Of a stretch of DNA of 64,000 nt, positions 1 through 8,486 are shown in pieces. The position numbers were made by a program, and so were the translations under genes. How positions within the stretch are numbered: the first letter of the stretch is position 1; the number at the start of each line of letters is the position of its first letter. The stretch is taken from NCBI RefSeq assembly GCF_036688685.1, contig NZ_JAQQPS010000013.1, positions 128,898 through 192,897 of the forward strand, read 5' to 3'. The stretch is from JALYUM01 sp036688685 (GTDB lineage Bacteria > Pseudomonadota > Gammaproteobacteria > Burkholderiales > Burkholderiaceae_D). The notes beneath the pieces are model-generated. The model did no database searches and was not told where the DNA came from. It saw nothing but the letters and a program-made list of their open reading frames with translations.

Positions 1-1480
1 ACAATTCCAGCACGACCACGAATTCGTCGCCGGCCAGGCGCGCCACGGTGTCGGTCTTGCGCACGGCCTGCTGCACGCGCGCGCCAAACTGGCGCAGCAG
101 CGCATCGCCCTCTTCGTGACCATGGGTATCGTTGATGGCCTTGAAACCGTCCAGGTCGAGAAACAGCACGGCGCACGGCCGCCCGGATCGCGCGGCCCTG
201 TCCAGCGCTTCCGGCAAGATCTGCATGATGGCACGCCGGTTCGGCAAATTGGTCAGCGCGTCGCGCATCAGCAGCGCCTGCAATTCGGCGGTGCGTTGCG
301 CAACGGTGCCTTCGAGCTGGTCGTTCAGGGTTTTCAGCGCGTGCAGGTGCGCGTGTTCGCTGCGCACCAGTTCACGCATGGACTGCGACAGCACCTGCGC
401 TTCGTGGAACGCGGTAATTTCAGGAATCACAGGACGGCCGTCGCCCAGGTCGCGCGAGCGCGCAGCCTGCTCGATGGTGCTGGTAAGTGCATCCATCGGC
501 CCGGTCAGGCGGCGCGCCAGCCACGCGGCCAGCATCGCGAACCCGGCCGCCAACACCAGGCTCAGCTGCAGCACGCGCTGCTCCAGGTGGCGCGGTCCGG
601 CCATGGCGACGTCCTCCGCCTGGCGCACCAGCACGGTCCAGCGCAAGGTGGCCGGGTCAGCCACGGTGCCGGTGGTGCTGTAACCGGTCAGGTAAGAGAC
701 GCCGTTGGCCCAGGTTTCGCGGACCGAGCCGGTCTGCCCGCCCCGCGCCAGTTCCATGCTGCGCGTGGCCAGCCTGGTCTCGACCGATCCGGGCGGCCCC
801 AGCAGCACGGTTCCGTCGCCGCGCACGACGAAAATTTCGGCGCCGTATTCGCGCAGCGCCGGTGCGACCAGCTCCTCGGCGCGCTGACGCACCCAGTTCC
901 AGCTCAGGTGCAAGCCCAGCACCCCGCGCAGCTTGCCCGCTTCGTCCAGCACGGGTCCGGACATGTCGATGAAGCGCCATTGGTCCGGCGACACGGGCAA
1001 CAATTTACCCAGCATCACGGCCGGATGGTAATCCTCGGCGTGCACGCCCAGTTTGCCGCTCTGGAACCAGGGCCGCGCGCTGACGTCTGCATGCTGCAGC
1101 ATGGACAGGGTCGAGGCAAAGACCTTGCCGTCGACATGGGCAATGCCGATCCAGGCATAGTCCGGAAACGTCGCTTGCAGACTTTCCAGCACGGCGCGCA
1201 CCTTTGCCGGGTTGTCGGCCTGGCGCACTTCGGGCAGTTCCGCCAGCAGGCGCACGTCACCGATGCCCTTCGCCACCACGCGATTGAGCGAATCACGCAT
1301 TTGCCAGGACAGCTGCTGGAGCCGCAGCTCGGCGTCCTTGCCGGCATACCCCATGGTCAGGCTGTGGACCAGGGCGACCTGGATCAGTACGGTCAGGCCA
1401 ACCGTCAGGCACACGCCGATTGTGATCAGGGTACCAAGGCGAAACGGGGATTTCAGACGTTGCTGCAGGCGATTGAACAT
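1..1480 (-). CDS. Membrane-bound diguanylate cyclase (sensor + GGDEF), 3' end outside window
   Basis: Reading the complement from ATG at 1480 gives an open frame to the window edge (about 493 codons, C-terminus missing). It has an N-terminal membrane segment near residues 15-40, a long periplasmic sensor region resembling a double-Cache domain, a second membrane segment followed by a HAMP-like stretch, then a GGDEF domain beginning near LTNLPNRRA. The signature reads R-L-A-G-D-E-F instead of GGDEF; the first Gly is Ala, a variant known to remain active in some cyclases. Family knowledge: such proteins condense two GTP into cyclic di-GMP at the inner membrane in response to a periplasmic ligand. 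The active-site half-domain after the motif lies outside the window, so an I-site and any EAL domain cannot be judged. It is transcribed divergently from the gene at 1665. Confidence 0.85.
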   Translation of the reverse strand, partial: MFNRLQQRLKSPFRLGTLITIGVCLTVGLTVLIQVALVHSLTMGYAGKDAELRLQQLSWQMRDSLNRVVAKGIGDVRLLAELPEVRQADNPAKVRAVLESLQATFPDYAWIGIAHVDGKVFASTLSMLQHADVSARPWFQSGKLGVHAEDYHPAVMLGKLLPVSPDQWRFIDMSGPVLDEAGKLRGVLGLHLSWNWVRQRAEELVAPALREYGAEIFVVRGDGTVLLGPPGSVETRLATRSMELARGGQTGSVRETWANGVSYLTGYSTTGTVADPATLRWTVLVRQAEDVAMAGPRHLEQRVLQLSLVLAAGFAMLAAWLARRLTGPMDALTSTIEQAARSRDLGDGRPVIPEITAFHEAQVLSQSMRELVRSEHAHLHALKTLNDQLEGTVAQRTAELQALLMRDALTNLPNRRAIMQILPEALDRAARSGRPCAVLFLDLDGFKAINDTHGHEEGDALLRQFGARVQQAVRKTDTVARLAGDEFVVVLEL

Positions 1481-1664
1481 AAGACGGCGCGGAGACAAAG
1501 TGATAGATTGTATCTTACAGGAAAGTGATTTAACAGTTGGCACGCATGTTCGTGATTTTTTGTTACCTTGCGCGTACATCCAGTAACAACATCGGCGCAG
1601 CAAACGCTGGCTGCAAGCGTCCTTAGCGTCTAGAATTAATGCACGATTGAAACAACCAGGAACC

Positions 1665-2129
1665 ATGATGACCATCGCGCGCCATTTTTTTATCGCCGCC
1701 GTGCTTGCCGCCGGCCTTGCCGGCCAGGCCCGCGCGGACAGCTTCGCCTCGTCCGCATCGAGCGCCGGTTCGGCCTCGAGCGGCAGCATTTCGACCTCGC
1801 TCAACGGTTCGAGCAACAGCTCCACCGGCAACGACAAGATTGCCAACGGCGCCTGGCGGATCGACCGCGTCGAGCAACTGGCCCAGCTTCCGGGCCGTCC
1901 GGAGATGGTGCGCCTGGCGATGCAGGCCGAACAGGTCGACCAGCAATTGACGCTCGATTTGCCGGTGGCCGTGTTCGCCAGCCAGAACCTCGGTCAGGGT
2001 GACCTGGTGGATGTGCAAAAACGCGACTACGGCTTCCAGTTCGCCCGCAACGACACCCGCACTGCTTTCTTCCTGGTGCTGGCCGACGACTGGCACGACG
2101 AACTCGCGGCCCGTCCCGTCACGCTGTAA
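1665..2129 (+). CDS. Secreted Ser-rich hypothetical protein
   Basis: I do not recognise this family. The start is placed at ATG 1665 (or 1668), just after an AGGA box; a TTG at 1647 is also in frame but lacks a ribosome site. The product has a clear signal peptide (hydrophobic core then A-R-A, cleavage expected before DSF) and a low-complexity Ser/Gly/Asn stretch at about residues 22-50. A compact region with charged residues follows. It is probably periplasmic. It ends 2 nt before the DUF2145 gene, so the two are very likely co-transcribed and may act together. Confidence 0.7.
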   Translation: MMTIARHFFIAAVLAAGLAGQARADSFASSASSAGSASSGSISTSLNGSSNSSTGNDKIANGAWRIDRVEQLAQLPGRPEMVRLAMQAEQVDQQLTLDLPVAVFASQNLGQGDLVDVQKRDYGFQFARNDTRTAFFLVLADDWHDELAARPVTL

Positions 2130-2131
2130 TT

Positions 2132-3043
2132 TTGCGGGCATTCCAGCGCCTGCGCAGCGCGCTCTTGTGCGCCTTGTGGCTGGCCTGCGGCTCGGCCCAG
2201 GCCGGCTCGGCGCTATCGAACTTCTGCGACCGCCAGGACAAACTCAGCGCCAGCGAGCAGGACCGCCTGTTGCGCTTTGCCGCCGTGGTACGCACCGAAC
2301 TGGCGCGCACCGACGGCGGCGCTGTCCTGATCAGCCGCTCCGGGCTCGACCTGTCGCGTTTCGACATCCGTTATTCGCACGCCGCGCTGGCCCTGCGCGG
2401 CGCCGACGGCGCCTGGGCCGCGCGCCAACTGTATTTCGCCTGCGACGAGAAACGCCCACGCATCTTCGACCAGGGTATCGCCGGCTTCGCGCTGGGGACC
2501 GACGACCCTGCGCTTGGCTACATTGCCATCGTGACCTTGCCGCCCGGCGCCGCCCAGGCACTGGAACTGGCAGCGCGCGACAAGCAGCGCGCGCTGCACC
2601 TGCTCGCTGGCCAGTACAGCGCGAATGCCTACCCCTGGAGCTTGCGCTACCAGAACTGCAACCAGTGGGTCATCGAGATGATGGCCAGCAGCTGGGGCGA
2701 GCTGGCCGATGGCGCCGATTTGCGCGCCCGATCTCAGGACTGGCTGCGCGAGGCGGGCTATGCGCCGGAACCGGTGCTGATCAAATCACCGTTGACGATG
2801 ATGGCGGCGTATTTCGTGCCGCTGGTGCACGTCAACGACCATCCCGCGGCCGACCGCGCGGCGCGCCGGCTGCAGGTGAGCTTGCCGTCCACACTGGAAA
2901 CGTTCACGCGCCAGCGCTACCCCGCTGCCGAACGGGTCGAACTGTGCCACAACACGCGGGAAATCGTGCTGCACCGGGGCTGGACCCCGCTGGCGGCAGG
3001 CTGCGTGGCAGGGCCAGGCGATACGGTGCTGGCGCTCGATTAA
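2132..3043 (+). CDS. DUF2145 family secreted protein
   Basis: The 303-residue product starts with a signal peptide (core LLCALWLACG, cleavage after AQA) and then matches the DUF2145 pattern as I recall it: FCDRQ near the mature N-terminus, RYSHAALAL, and a conserved NCNQW segment in the middle. The Cys/His/Asn content of YSHAAL...NCNQW recalls papain-fold (NlpC/P60-like) enzymes, but the activity is unknown. The start codon is TTG at 2132, 2 nt after the upstream stop and without a visible Shine-Dalgarno, so translation is probably coupled to the preceding gene. DUF2145 proteins are common in Oxalobacteraceae and Burkholderiales. Confidence 0.85.
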   Translation: MRAFQRLRSALLCALWLACGSAQAGSALSNFCDRQDKLSASEQDRLLRFAAVVRTELARTDGGAVLISRSGLDLSRFDIRYSHAALALRGADGAWAARQLYFACDEKRPRIFDQGIAGFALGTDDPALGYIAIVTLPPGAAQALELAARDKQRALHLLAGQYSANAYPWSLRYQNCNQWVIEMMASSWGELADGADLRARSQDWLREAGYAPEPVLIKSPLTMMAAYFVPLVHVNDHPAADRAARRLQVSLPSTLETFTRQRYPAAERVELCHNTREIVLHRGWTPLAAGCVAGPGDTVLALD

Positions 3044-3184
3044 CGGCAAATTCCGTCGGCCGCCATGGCGGGCCGGCCCGGCGCGCACCGTAAAACCTGC
3101 CTTTTTGGTAACAATTTCCCGATTAACGCTATGATGCGATGCAGCAGTCGGTGCACCCACTCCACCTTCCAGGGCAAATCATCC

Positions 3185-3268
3185 ATGTCACGCGCTACTC
3201 GCCACCACCTCGTTTCCCTCTCTTTGTTTGAACAGGCCATGCTGCGCATGCGCCTTCGCTTGCACTGA
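3185..3268 (+). CDS. Possible 27-codon leader ORF ahead of the ABC exporter
   Basis: ATG at 3185 opens a 27-residue basic, Leu/Arg-rich peptide whose TGA stop (3266-3268) overlaps the ATG of the exporter gene at 3268. Such an overlap is typical of translational coupling and of leader peptides upstream of exporters. There is only a weak GGGCAAA-like box upstream. The peptide itself matches nothing I know, and it could simply be the conserved end of a longer leader region. Confidence 0.3.
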   Translation: MSRATRHHLVSLSLFEQAMLRMRLRLH

Positions 3269-5031
3269 TGCCGGCCCACGCCTGTCCAAGCTGCGCGCCG
3301 CTTGACGCCTGCGTGTGCCCCGCCGTCATGCATGCCGCCGGCCGGCCAGGCACGCTGCACCTGGCCGCGCCTTACTGGGGCTCGCGCCACCGCTGGCGCG
3401 CCTGGCTGCTGGTGGCGCTGTGGCTAGGCATCACGCTCGGCTCCGCGTGGCTATATGTGCGCGCCAACCAACTGACCGGCGAACTGACCGACGCGCTGCT
3501 GGCCCGCAAATGGGATCTGCTGCAACGGGTGGTCTGGCTGACCATCGGCGTCGGCGTGCTGGTGGCCGCCCTCGGCGTGGTGCGCACCGCCATCATCGAG
3601 CTGATCGACCTGGATTGGCGCACCTGGCTCACCAACCATTACCTGGAACGCTGGTTCAGCGCGCACGCCTACTACGACATCGAGCGCGATGGCGAACTCT
3701 CGCATGCCGACCAGCGCATTGCCGAAGACGTGCGCCTGTTCGCCAACAGCAGCATCGTCAACCTGTCGAACGTGATCAACGTGGTGATCAGCATCGTGGC
3801 CTTCACCTCGGTCCTGTGGTCGCTGTCGGGCACGCTAAGCATCGCGCTCGGCGGCGTGCATCTGCGCATACCCGGTTACATGGTCTACGTCGCGGTGGCC
3901 TACAACCTGGCTTATTTCATGCTGGTGCACTGGGTCGGCAAGCACCTGATCGGCCTCGGCATGAAAAAGCAGACCGTCGAGGCGGACTACCGCCACGGCG
4001 CCATGCAGGTGCGCGAAAACGCCGAGCAGATTGCGTTTTATGGCGGCGCCGCCAACGAACTGCAGCGCCTGCGCAGGCGCTTCGCGAAAATCCGCAGCAA
4101 CGTGCTGGCCATCGTGGCCCGCACCGCCAAGCTGGAAATGACGCGCGCGGTCTACGGCCAGGTGTTCGCCGTGCTGCCCACGCTGACCGCCCTGCCGCGC
4201 TATTTTGCCGGTGAAATCACCTTGGGTGGCGTGACCCAGGCGGTGGGCGCGTTCGGCCAGCTGAGCGCGTCACTGGGCTATTTTCAAAGCGCCTACCAGA
4301 GCTTCGCGATGTGGCTGGGGCTGGCAAACCGGCTGCGCGATTTGTCCTGGGCCATCGACAAGGCGCATGCCCGGCCTAACGGCTTTACCGTGGCGCGCGC
4401 CAGCCAGGCCGGCATCCACAGCAGCGACCTGGCCTTGCACACGCCGCATGGCGAGCCGCTGGCCGATGTGGCGCCGCTGCGGCTGGCGGCAGGCAGCCGC
4501 ACGCTGGTACGCGGGCCGTCCGGTACCGGCAAGAGTACCCTGCTGCGCGCACTGGCCGGCTTGTGGCTGCATGGCGCCGGCACCGTCACGCTGCCGGCCG
4601 CGGCCCGGATCATGTTCTTGCCTCAACGCAGCTACCTGCCGACCGGCAGCTTCAAGGCCGCCATGTGCTATCCGATGATGCCCGACCAGTTCGACGACGC
4701 CGCCTGCCAGCGCGTGCTGGACGCCTGCGGCCTGGCGACCCGGATCACCTCGCTGCACACCAGCGACAACTGGCAGCAACTGCTGTCCGGCGGCGAACAG
4801 CAGCGCGTCGCGTTTGCCCGCGTGTTGCTGCAACGGCCTGATTTCGTGTTCCTCGACGAAGCGACCAGCGCGCTCGACCCGGCCACCGAGGCCAGCCTGT
4901 ACCAGACCCTGATCACCGAACTGCCCGACAGCGCCATCATCAGCGTGGCGCACCGCGCCGCCGTGGCCGATTACCACGACGACATCATCGAACTGACGCC
5001 GAGCGGCGCGCCGTCCGCGCAACCGTGCTGA
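3268..5031 (+). CDS. ABC transporter, fused permease/ATPase of the YddA/SbmA-like type
   Basis: 587 residues with a membrane domain (about 45-350, roughly six segments) fused to an ATPase. Walker A is GPSGTGKST at residues 416-424, the signature is LSGGEQQ from residue 506 and Walker B runs to D529-E530. The membrane part resembles ABC_membrane_2 (VitB12 transporter BtuD/YddA family): it has the LDWRTWLTNHYLERW segment and the DQRIAEDVR motif that this family carries. Members form homodimers in the inner membrane, and their substrates are mostly unknown (peptides, cobalamin or fatty-acyl compounds). Odd point: the first 20 residues carry four cysteines in a CxxC...CxC pattern before the first membrane segment. 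The gene overlaps the possible leader ORF at its start. Confidence 0.88.
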   Translation: MPAHACPSCAPLDACVCPAVMHAAGRPGTLHLAAPYWGSRHRWRAWLLVALWLGITLGSAWLYVRANQLTGELTDALLARKWDLLQRVVWLTIGVGVLVAALGVVRTAIIELIDLDWRTWLTNHYLERWFSAHAYYDIERDGELSHADQRIAEDVRLFANSSIVNLSNVINVVISIVAFTSVLWSLSGTLSIALGGVHLRIPGYMVYVAVAYNLAYFMLVHWVGKHLIGLGMKKQTVEADYRHGAMQVRENAEQIAFYGGAANELQRLRRRFAKIRSNVLAIVARTAKLEMTRAVYGQVFAVLPTLTALPRYFAGEITLGGVTQAVGAFGQLSASLGYFQSAYQSFAMWLGLANRLRDLSWAIDKAHARPNGFTVARASQAGIHSSDLALHTPHGEPLADVAPLRLAAGSRTLVRGPSGTGKSTLLRALAGLWLHGAGTVTLPAAARIMFLPQRSYLPTGSFKAAMCYPMMPDQFDDAACQRVLDACGLATRITSLHTSDNWQQLLSGGEQQRVAFARVLLQRPDFVFLDEATSALDPATEASLYQTLITELPDSAIISVAHRAAVADYHDDIIELTPSGAPSAQPC

Positions 5032-5121
5032 CATGATTGCCGTGCCGACACATCGTGCGTCGGCATTGCGCTGCCATCGTTTAAGATGTGCCAACACCAA
5101 CCTCGTCAATACGCGCCGCCC

Positions 5122-6180
5122 ATGCACCAGTTCACCCTCCAGCAAAAATCCTTCCTGTTACTGCTCGCCCTCGTCACCATCGGCTTCGCCTGGGTGCTGC
5201 TGCCTTTCGGCGGCGCCGTCTTCTGGGGCGTAGTGCTGGCCATCGTGTTCGCGCCGGTGTACCGCTGGCTGCTGAAGAAAACCGGCCAGAAACCGAACCT
5301 GGCCTCGTTTCTGACGCTGCTGCTGATCATCGTGATCGTCATCCTGCCCTTGACACTGATCGCGGTCTCGCTGGTCGACCAGGTGGCATCGGTGGTCGAG
5401 ATGGTGCGCTCCGGCGAGCTGACGGTTGGCATGTTTTTCAGCAAGGTCATGGCCGCCCTGCCCGCCTGGCTGGTCAACCTGCTCGACCGCTTCAATCTCA
5501 CCAGCCTGGCCAGCCTGCAGCAAAAGCTGACTGCCGCCGCGTCGCAGATCAGCCAGACGCTGGCGCTGCAAGCGATCAACGTCAGCCTCTACACGGTCGA
5601 CTTTTTGACCAGCCTGTGCATCATGCTGTACCTGCTGTTTTTCCTGCTGCGCGACGGCGCCGTGCTGTCCGCGAAAATCCGCAGCGCCGTGCCGCTGTCG
5701 CAAAAGTACAAGCAACGCCTGTTCGGCAATTTTACGACCGTGATCCGTGCCACCGTCAAAGGCAATATCTTGGTGGCAATTGCCCAGGGTGCGCTGGGGG
5801 GGCTGGCGTTCTGGTTCCTGGACGTGCGCGCGCCGCTGCTGTGGGCGGTGCTGATGGCCTTCCTGTCGCTGCTGCCGGCCATTGGCGCGGCGCTGGTCTG
5901 GGCCCCGGTCGCGCTGTATTTCCTGGCCACGGGCTCAGTGTGGGAAGGCGTGGCCTTGACGGTCTGGGGGGTGGTGGTGATCGGTCTGGTCGACAACATC
6001 CTGCGTCCGCTGCTGGTCGGCAAGGACACCAAGATGCCCGATTACATCGTGTTGTTCTCGACGGTGGGCGGCATGGCGCTATTCGGCCTGAACGGGTTCG
6101 TGATCGGCCCGGTCGTTGCCGCCCTGTTCATCGCGGCGTGGGACTTGTTTGCCTCCGCCAGCGAATTTCACACTGACTGA
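5122..6180 (+). CDS. AI-2E family transporter / PerM-like permease
   Basis: About 352 residues with seven to eight hydrophobic segments. It carries the family hallmarks, including the long soluble loop between the third and fourth membrane segments and the C-terminal PLVVGK-like stretch (RPLLVGKDTKMPDYIVLFSTVGG). The family was named after TqsA, an exporter affecting autoinducer-2, but most members have other or unknown roles, including Na+/H+ antiport. ATG 5122 begins just before the first hydrophobic segment; an in-frame ATG at 5086 would add 12 residues. Neither has a strong ribosome site. It runs tail-to-tail into the LysR gene with a 16-nt gap. Confidence 0.87.
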   Translation: MHQFTLQQKSFLLLLALVTIGFAWVLLPFGGAVFWGVVLAIVFAPVYRWLLKKTGQKPNLASFLTLLLIIVIVILPLTLIAVSLVDQVASVVEMVRSGELTVGMFFSKVMAALPAWLVNLLDRFNLTSLASLQQKLTAAASQISQTLALQAINVSLYTVDFLTSLCIMLYLLFFLLRDGAVLSAKIRSAVPLSQKYKQRLFGNFTTVIRATVKGNILVAIAQGALGGLAFWFLDVRAPLLWAVLMAFLSLLPAIGAALVWAPVALYFLATGSVWEGVALTVWGVVVIGLVDNILRPLLVGKDTKMPDYIVLFSTVGGMALFGLNGFVIGPVVAALFIAAWDLFASASEFHTD

Positions 6181-6196
6181 TCCACGATTGCGGCGC

Positions 6197-7117
6197 TTAC
6201 ACCCGACCGGAGGGCGTCAGTGAATTGGCCAGCACATCGAGCAAGAGCTTTACTTTCGGCAGGTATTGGCGGCTTTTCAGCCACACCAGGTTGATCGGCA
6301 AGCCATCGGTTGCCAGTTGCGGCAACACCTCCACCAACAAACCCTGCTCGACCTGCTGCTTCACGGCCCAGGTCGGCAACTGCGCAATGCCGAGTCCCGC
6401 GAGGATGGCCGCCACCTGACCGGCAGCATCGCCCACCGCAATCCGGCCCGGCATGACGCGCTGTTCCAGCGGCGCCGCGCCGGCGCCGGCAAACAGCCAC
6501 GAGTTGACCAGGCCGTCAGAGCGGCCGTACACCACGCGGTCATGCTGCTCCAGGTCGGTGTCAAGTTGCGGCGTGCCCCTGCGCGCTAGGTAAGCCGGTG
6601 ACGCGCAGAAAATCAGGCGCTCGGCGCCCAGGTAGCGATGGCCCAGCGCAGTCGGCCAAGTGTTCGGACCGCCGATACGCACCACGATGTCGATGCGTTC
6701 TTCGACCAGGTCGACAAAGTGGTCCGACATTGAGATATGCGGCATCAGCAAGTGGTGGTCGGCAATGAAGGCGAGGATGACGGGCAAGGCGTGCAACTGG
6801 CCGAACGAGGCCGGCAGGTCGATGCGCACGCGCCCGGTTGGCTCGACGTACTCGGCGCCGATCTGCGTTTCCACTTCTTCCAGGTCGGCCAGCACGCGCA
6901 AGCAGGTCTGGTAAAACACACTGCCGGCGTCGGTCAGCGCGAGTTTGCGCGTGGTGCGCGCGAACAGGCGCGCCTGCAAGCGCTTTTCAAGCCGCGCAAT
7001 GCTTTTGCTGACGGCAGAACTGGTCAGATTGAGGCGCTCGGCGGCGGACGCAAAACTGCCGCGCTCCACCACGCTGACAAACACGTCGAGGCCTTTCAGC
7101 CGTTCGGAAGGAAGCAT
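6197..7117 (-). CDS. LysR family transcriptional regulator
   Basis: 306 residues. The N-terminal winged helix-turn-helix is typical (FVSVVERGSFASAAERLNLTSSAVSKSIARLE), followed by the two-lobed inducer-binding domain. It belongs to the large CrgA/DmlR-like group common in Burkholderiales. It is divergently transcribed from the MFS transporter at 7223 with a 105-nt AT-rich intergenic region, so that transporter is its most likely target. The inducer cannot be deduced. Confidence 0.9.
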   Translation of the reverse strand: MLPSERLKGLDVFVSVVERGSFASAAERLNLTSSAVSKSIARLEKRLQARLFARTTRKLALTDAGSVFYQTCLRVLADLEEVETQIGAEYVEPTGRVRIDLPASFGQLHALPVILAFIADHHLLMPHISMSDHFVDLVEERIDIVVRIGGPNTWPTALGHRYLGAERLIFCASPAYLARRGTPQLDTDLEQHDRVVYGRSDGLVNSWLFAGAGAAPLEQRVMPGRIAVGDAAGQVAAILAGLGIAQLPTWAVKQQVEQGLLVEVLPQLATDGLPINLVWLKSRQYLPKVKLLLDVLANSLTPSGRV

Positions 7118-7222
7118 GATTTATTCGGGAATCCAATTCATTAATTAACGTAAATATTACCATCAATGTGCCTACAATTCTGCAATAAAATGGCTGATTA
7201 ACCATTCCAATGATCGATCACC

Positions 7223-8404
7223 ATGGACGCCTCCACTCCCCGCTCCGGCCTGCAAATCTGGATCATGGCCATCGCCGCCTTCGTTATCGTCACCACCGAA
7301 TTTCTCATCGTCGGCCAGTTGCCCGCCCTGGCCAAGGACCTGAACATTTCGGTCGCCGCCGCCGGCCAGCTGGTCACCCTGTTCGCGTTCACCGTCATGC
7401 TGTTCGGCCCGTTCATGACGGCGCGCCTGTCCCACCTGGGCCGCAAGGGACTGTTCGTGACCATCCTCGGCGTGTTCTGCGCCGCCAACGTGCTGGCGGC
7501 GGTGGCGCCAAATATCTGGGTGCTGGCGCTGGCGCGCTTCATTCCGGCACTGCTGCTGCCGGTCTTCTGGGGCACCGCCAGTGAAACGGCCGGCCAGCTG
7601 GCCGGCCCGAAAAACGCCGGCCGCGCGGTCGGCAAGGTCTATCTCGGCATCTCCGCGGCGATGGTATTCGGCATCCCGCTGGGCACCCTGGCGACCGACG
7701 CCATCGGCTGGCGCAACACCTTCTTCATCCTGGCCGGCCTGTCGCTGCTGATGGCCGTGCTGATACAAACCTTCATGCCGACCCTGCCGGTGCCGGGCGT
7801 CGCCAAGGGCCAGAAACAGACCGCCATCTTCAAGGACAAGCGGTTTCTGGCCCACATCGCCCTCTCGGTGCTGGCCTTTACCGCCATGTTCACGGCCTAC
7901 ACCTATCTGGCCGACATCCTCGAGCGCGTGGCCGGGATTGCCCCGGCCCAGGTCGGCTGGTGGCTGATGGGCTTTGGCGCGGTCGGCATGGTGGGTAACT
8001 ACATCGGCGGGCGCGTGGTCGACGCCAATCCGCTCGGCGCCACGGCGACCTTCCTGCTGATCCTGATCGCCGGCATGATCGGCACCCTGCTCACTGTCCA
8101 ACACCATGGCCTGATGGCGCTGGCGCTGGCAGTCTGGGGGCTGGCCTACACGGCGCTGTTCCCGGTGTGCCAGGTGCGCGTGATGCAAGCCGGCAGTGCC
8201 GCCCAGGCGCTGGCCGGGACCATGAATGTGTCGGCGGCAAACGCCGGCATCGGCCTCGGTGCAATGATCGGCGGCGCGGCGATCGGCACCTGGGGTGTCA
8301 GCTCGCTGATGGCCATTTCGAGCGTCATCGCGGTGCTCGGCATCGCGGTGACGCTGTGGATGATGGCGCTGCAGCGTGCACCGCAAGTTACCGTCAACGC
8401 ATAA
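7223..8404 (+). CDS. MFS transporter, DHA1 family (AraJ/YdhP-like)
   Basis: 393 residues with about 12 membrane segments. The first segment carries the VTTEFLIVGQLP pattern characteristic of the sugar-efflux/AraJ/YdhP-type branch of drug:H+ antiporters, and loop 2-3 has a GRKG-type motif (SHLGRKGLF). It is predicted to export small molecules at the inner membrane by proton exchange. It is divergent from the LysR gene, the common regulator-target arrangement. Confidence 0.88.
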   Translation: MDASTPRSGLQIWIMAIAAFVIVTTEFLIVGQLPALAKDLNISVAAAGQLVTLFAFTVMLFGPFMTARLSHLGRKGLFVTILGVFCAANVLAAVAPNIWVLALARFIPALLLPVFWGTASETAGQLAGPKNAGRAVGKVYLGISAAMVFGIPLGTLATDAIGWRNTFFILAGLSLLMAVLIQTFMPTLPVPGVAKGQKQTAIFKDKRFLAHIALSVLAFTAMFTAYTYLADILERVAGIAPAQVGWWLMGFGAVGMVGNYIGGRVVDANPLGATATFLLILIAGMIGTLLTVQHHGLMALALAVWGLAYTALFPVCQVRVMQAGSAAQALAGTMNVSAANAGIGLGAMIGGAAIGTWGVSSLMAISSVIAVLGIAVTLWMMALQRAPQVTVNA

Positions 8405-8486
8405 CTAAAAGCCGTTATTTTTGTCGCATTGGTGCCTAATTTTCACGTATTTAGGTGCCCATCGACAATAGCCATTAAAATGAACC

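Noticed and set aside
116..1528. 470-codon open frame on the + strand
   Set aside because: It is antisense to the diguanylate cyclase; composition is Arg/Gln/His-rich and matches no family, whereas the complement encodes recognisable domains.
7172..8386. 404-codon frame opposite the MFS transporter
   Set aside because: Mirror frame typical of high-GC DNA; Gln/His/Gly-rich without motifs.
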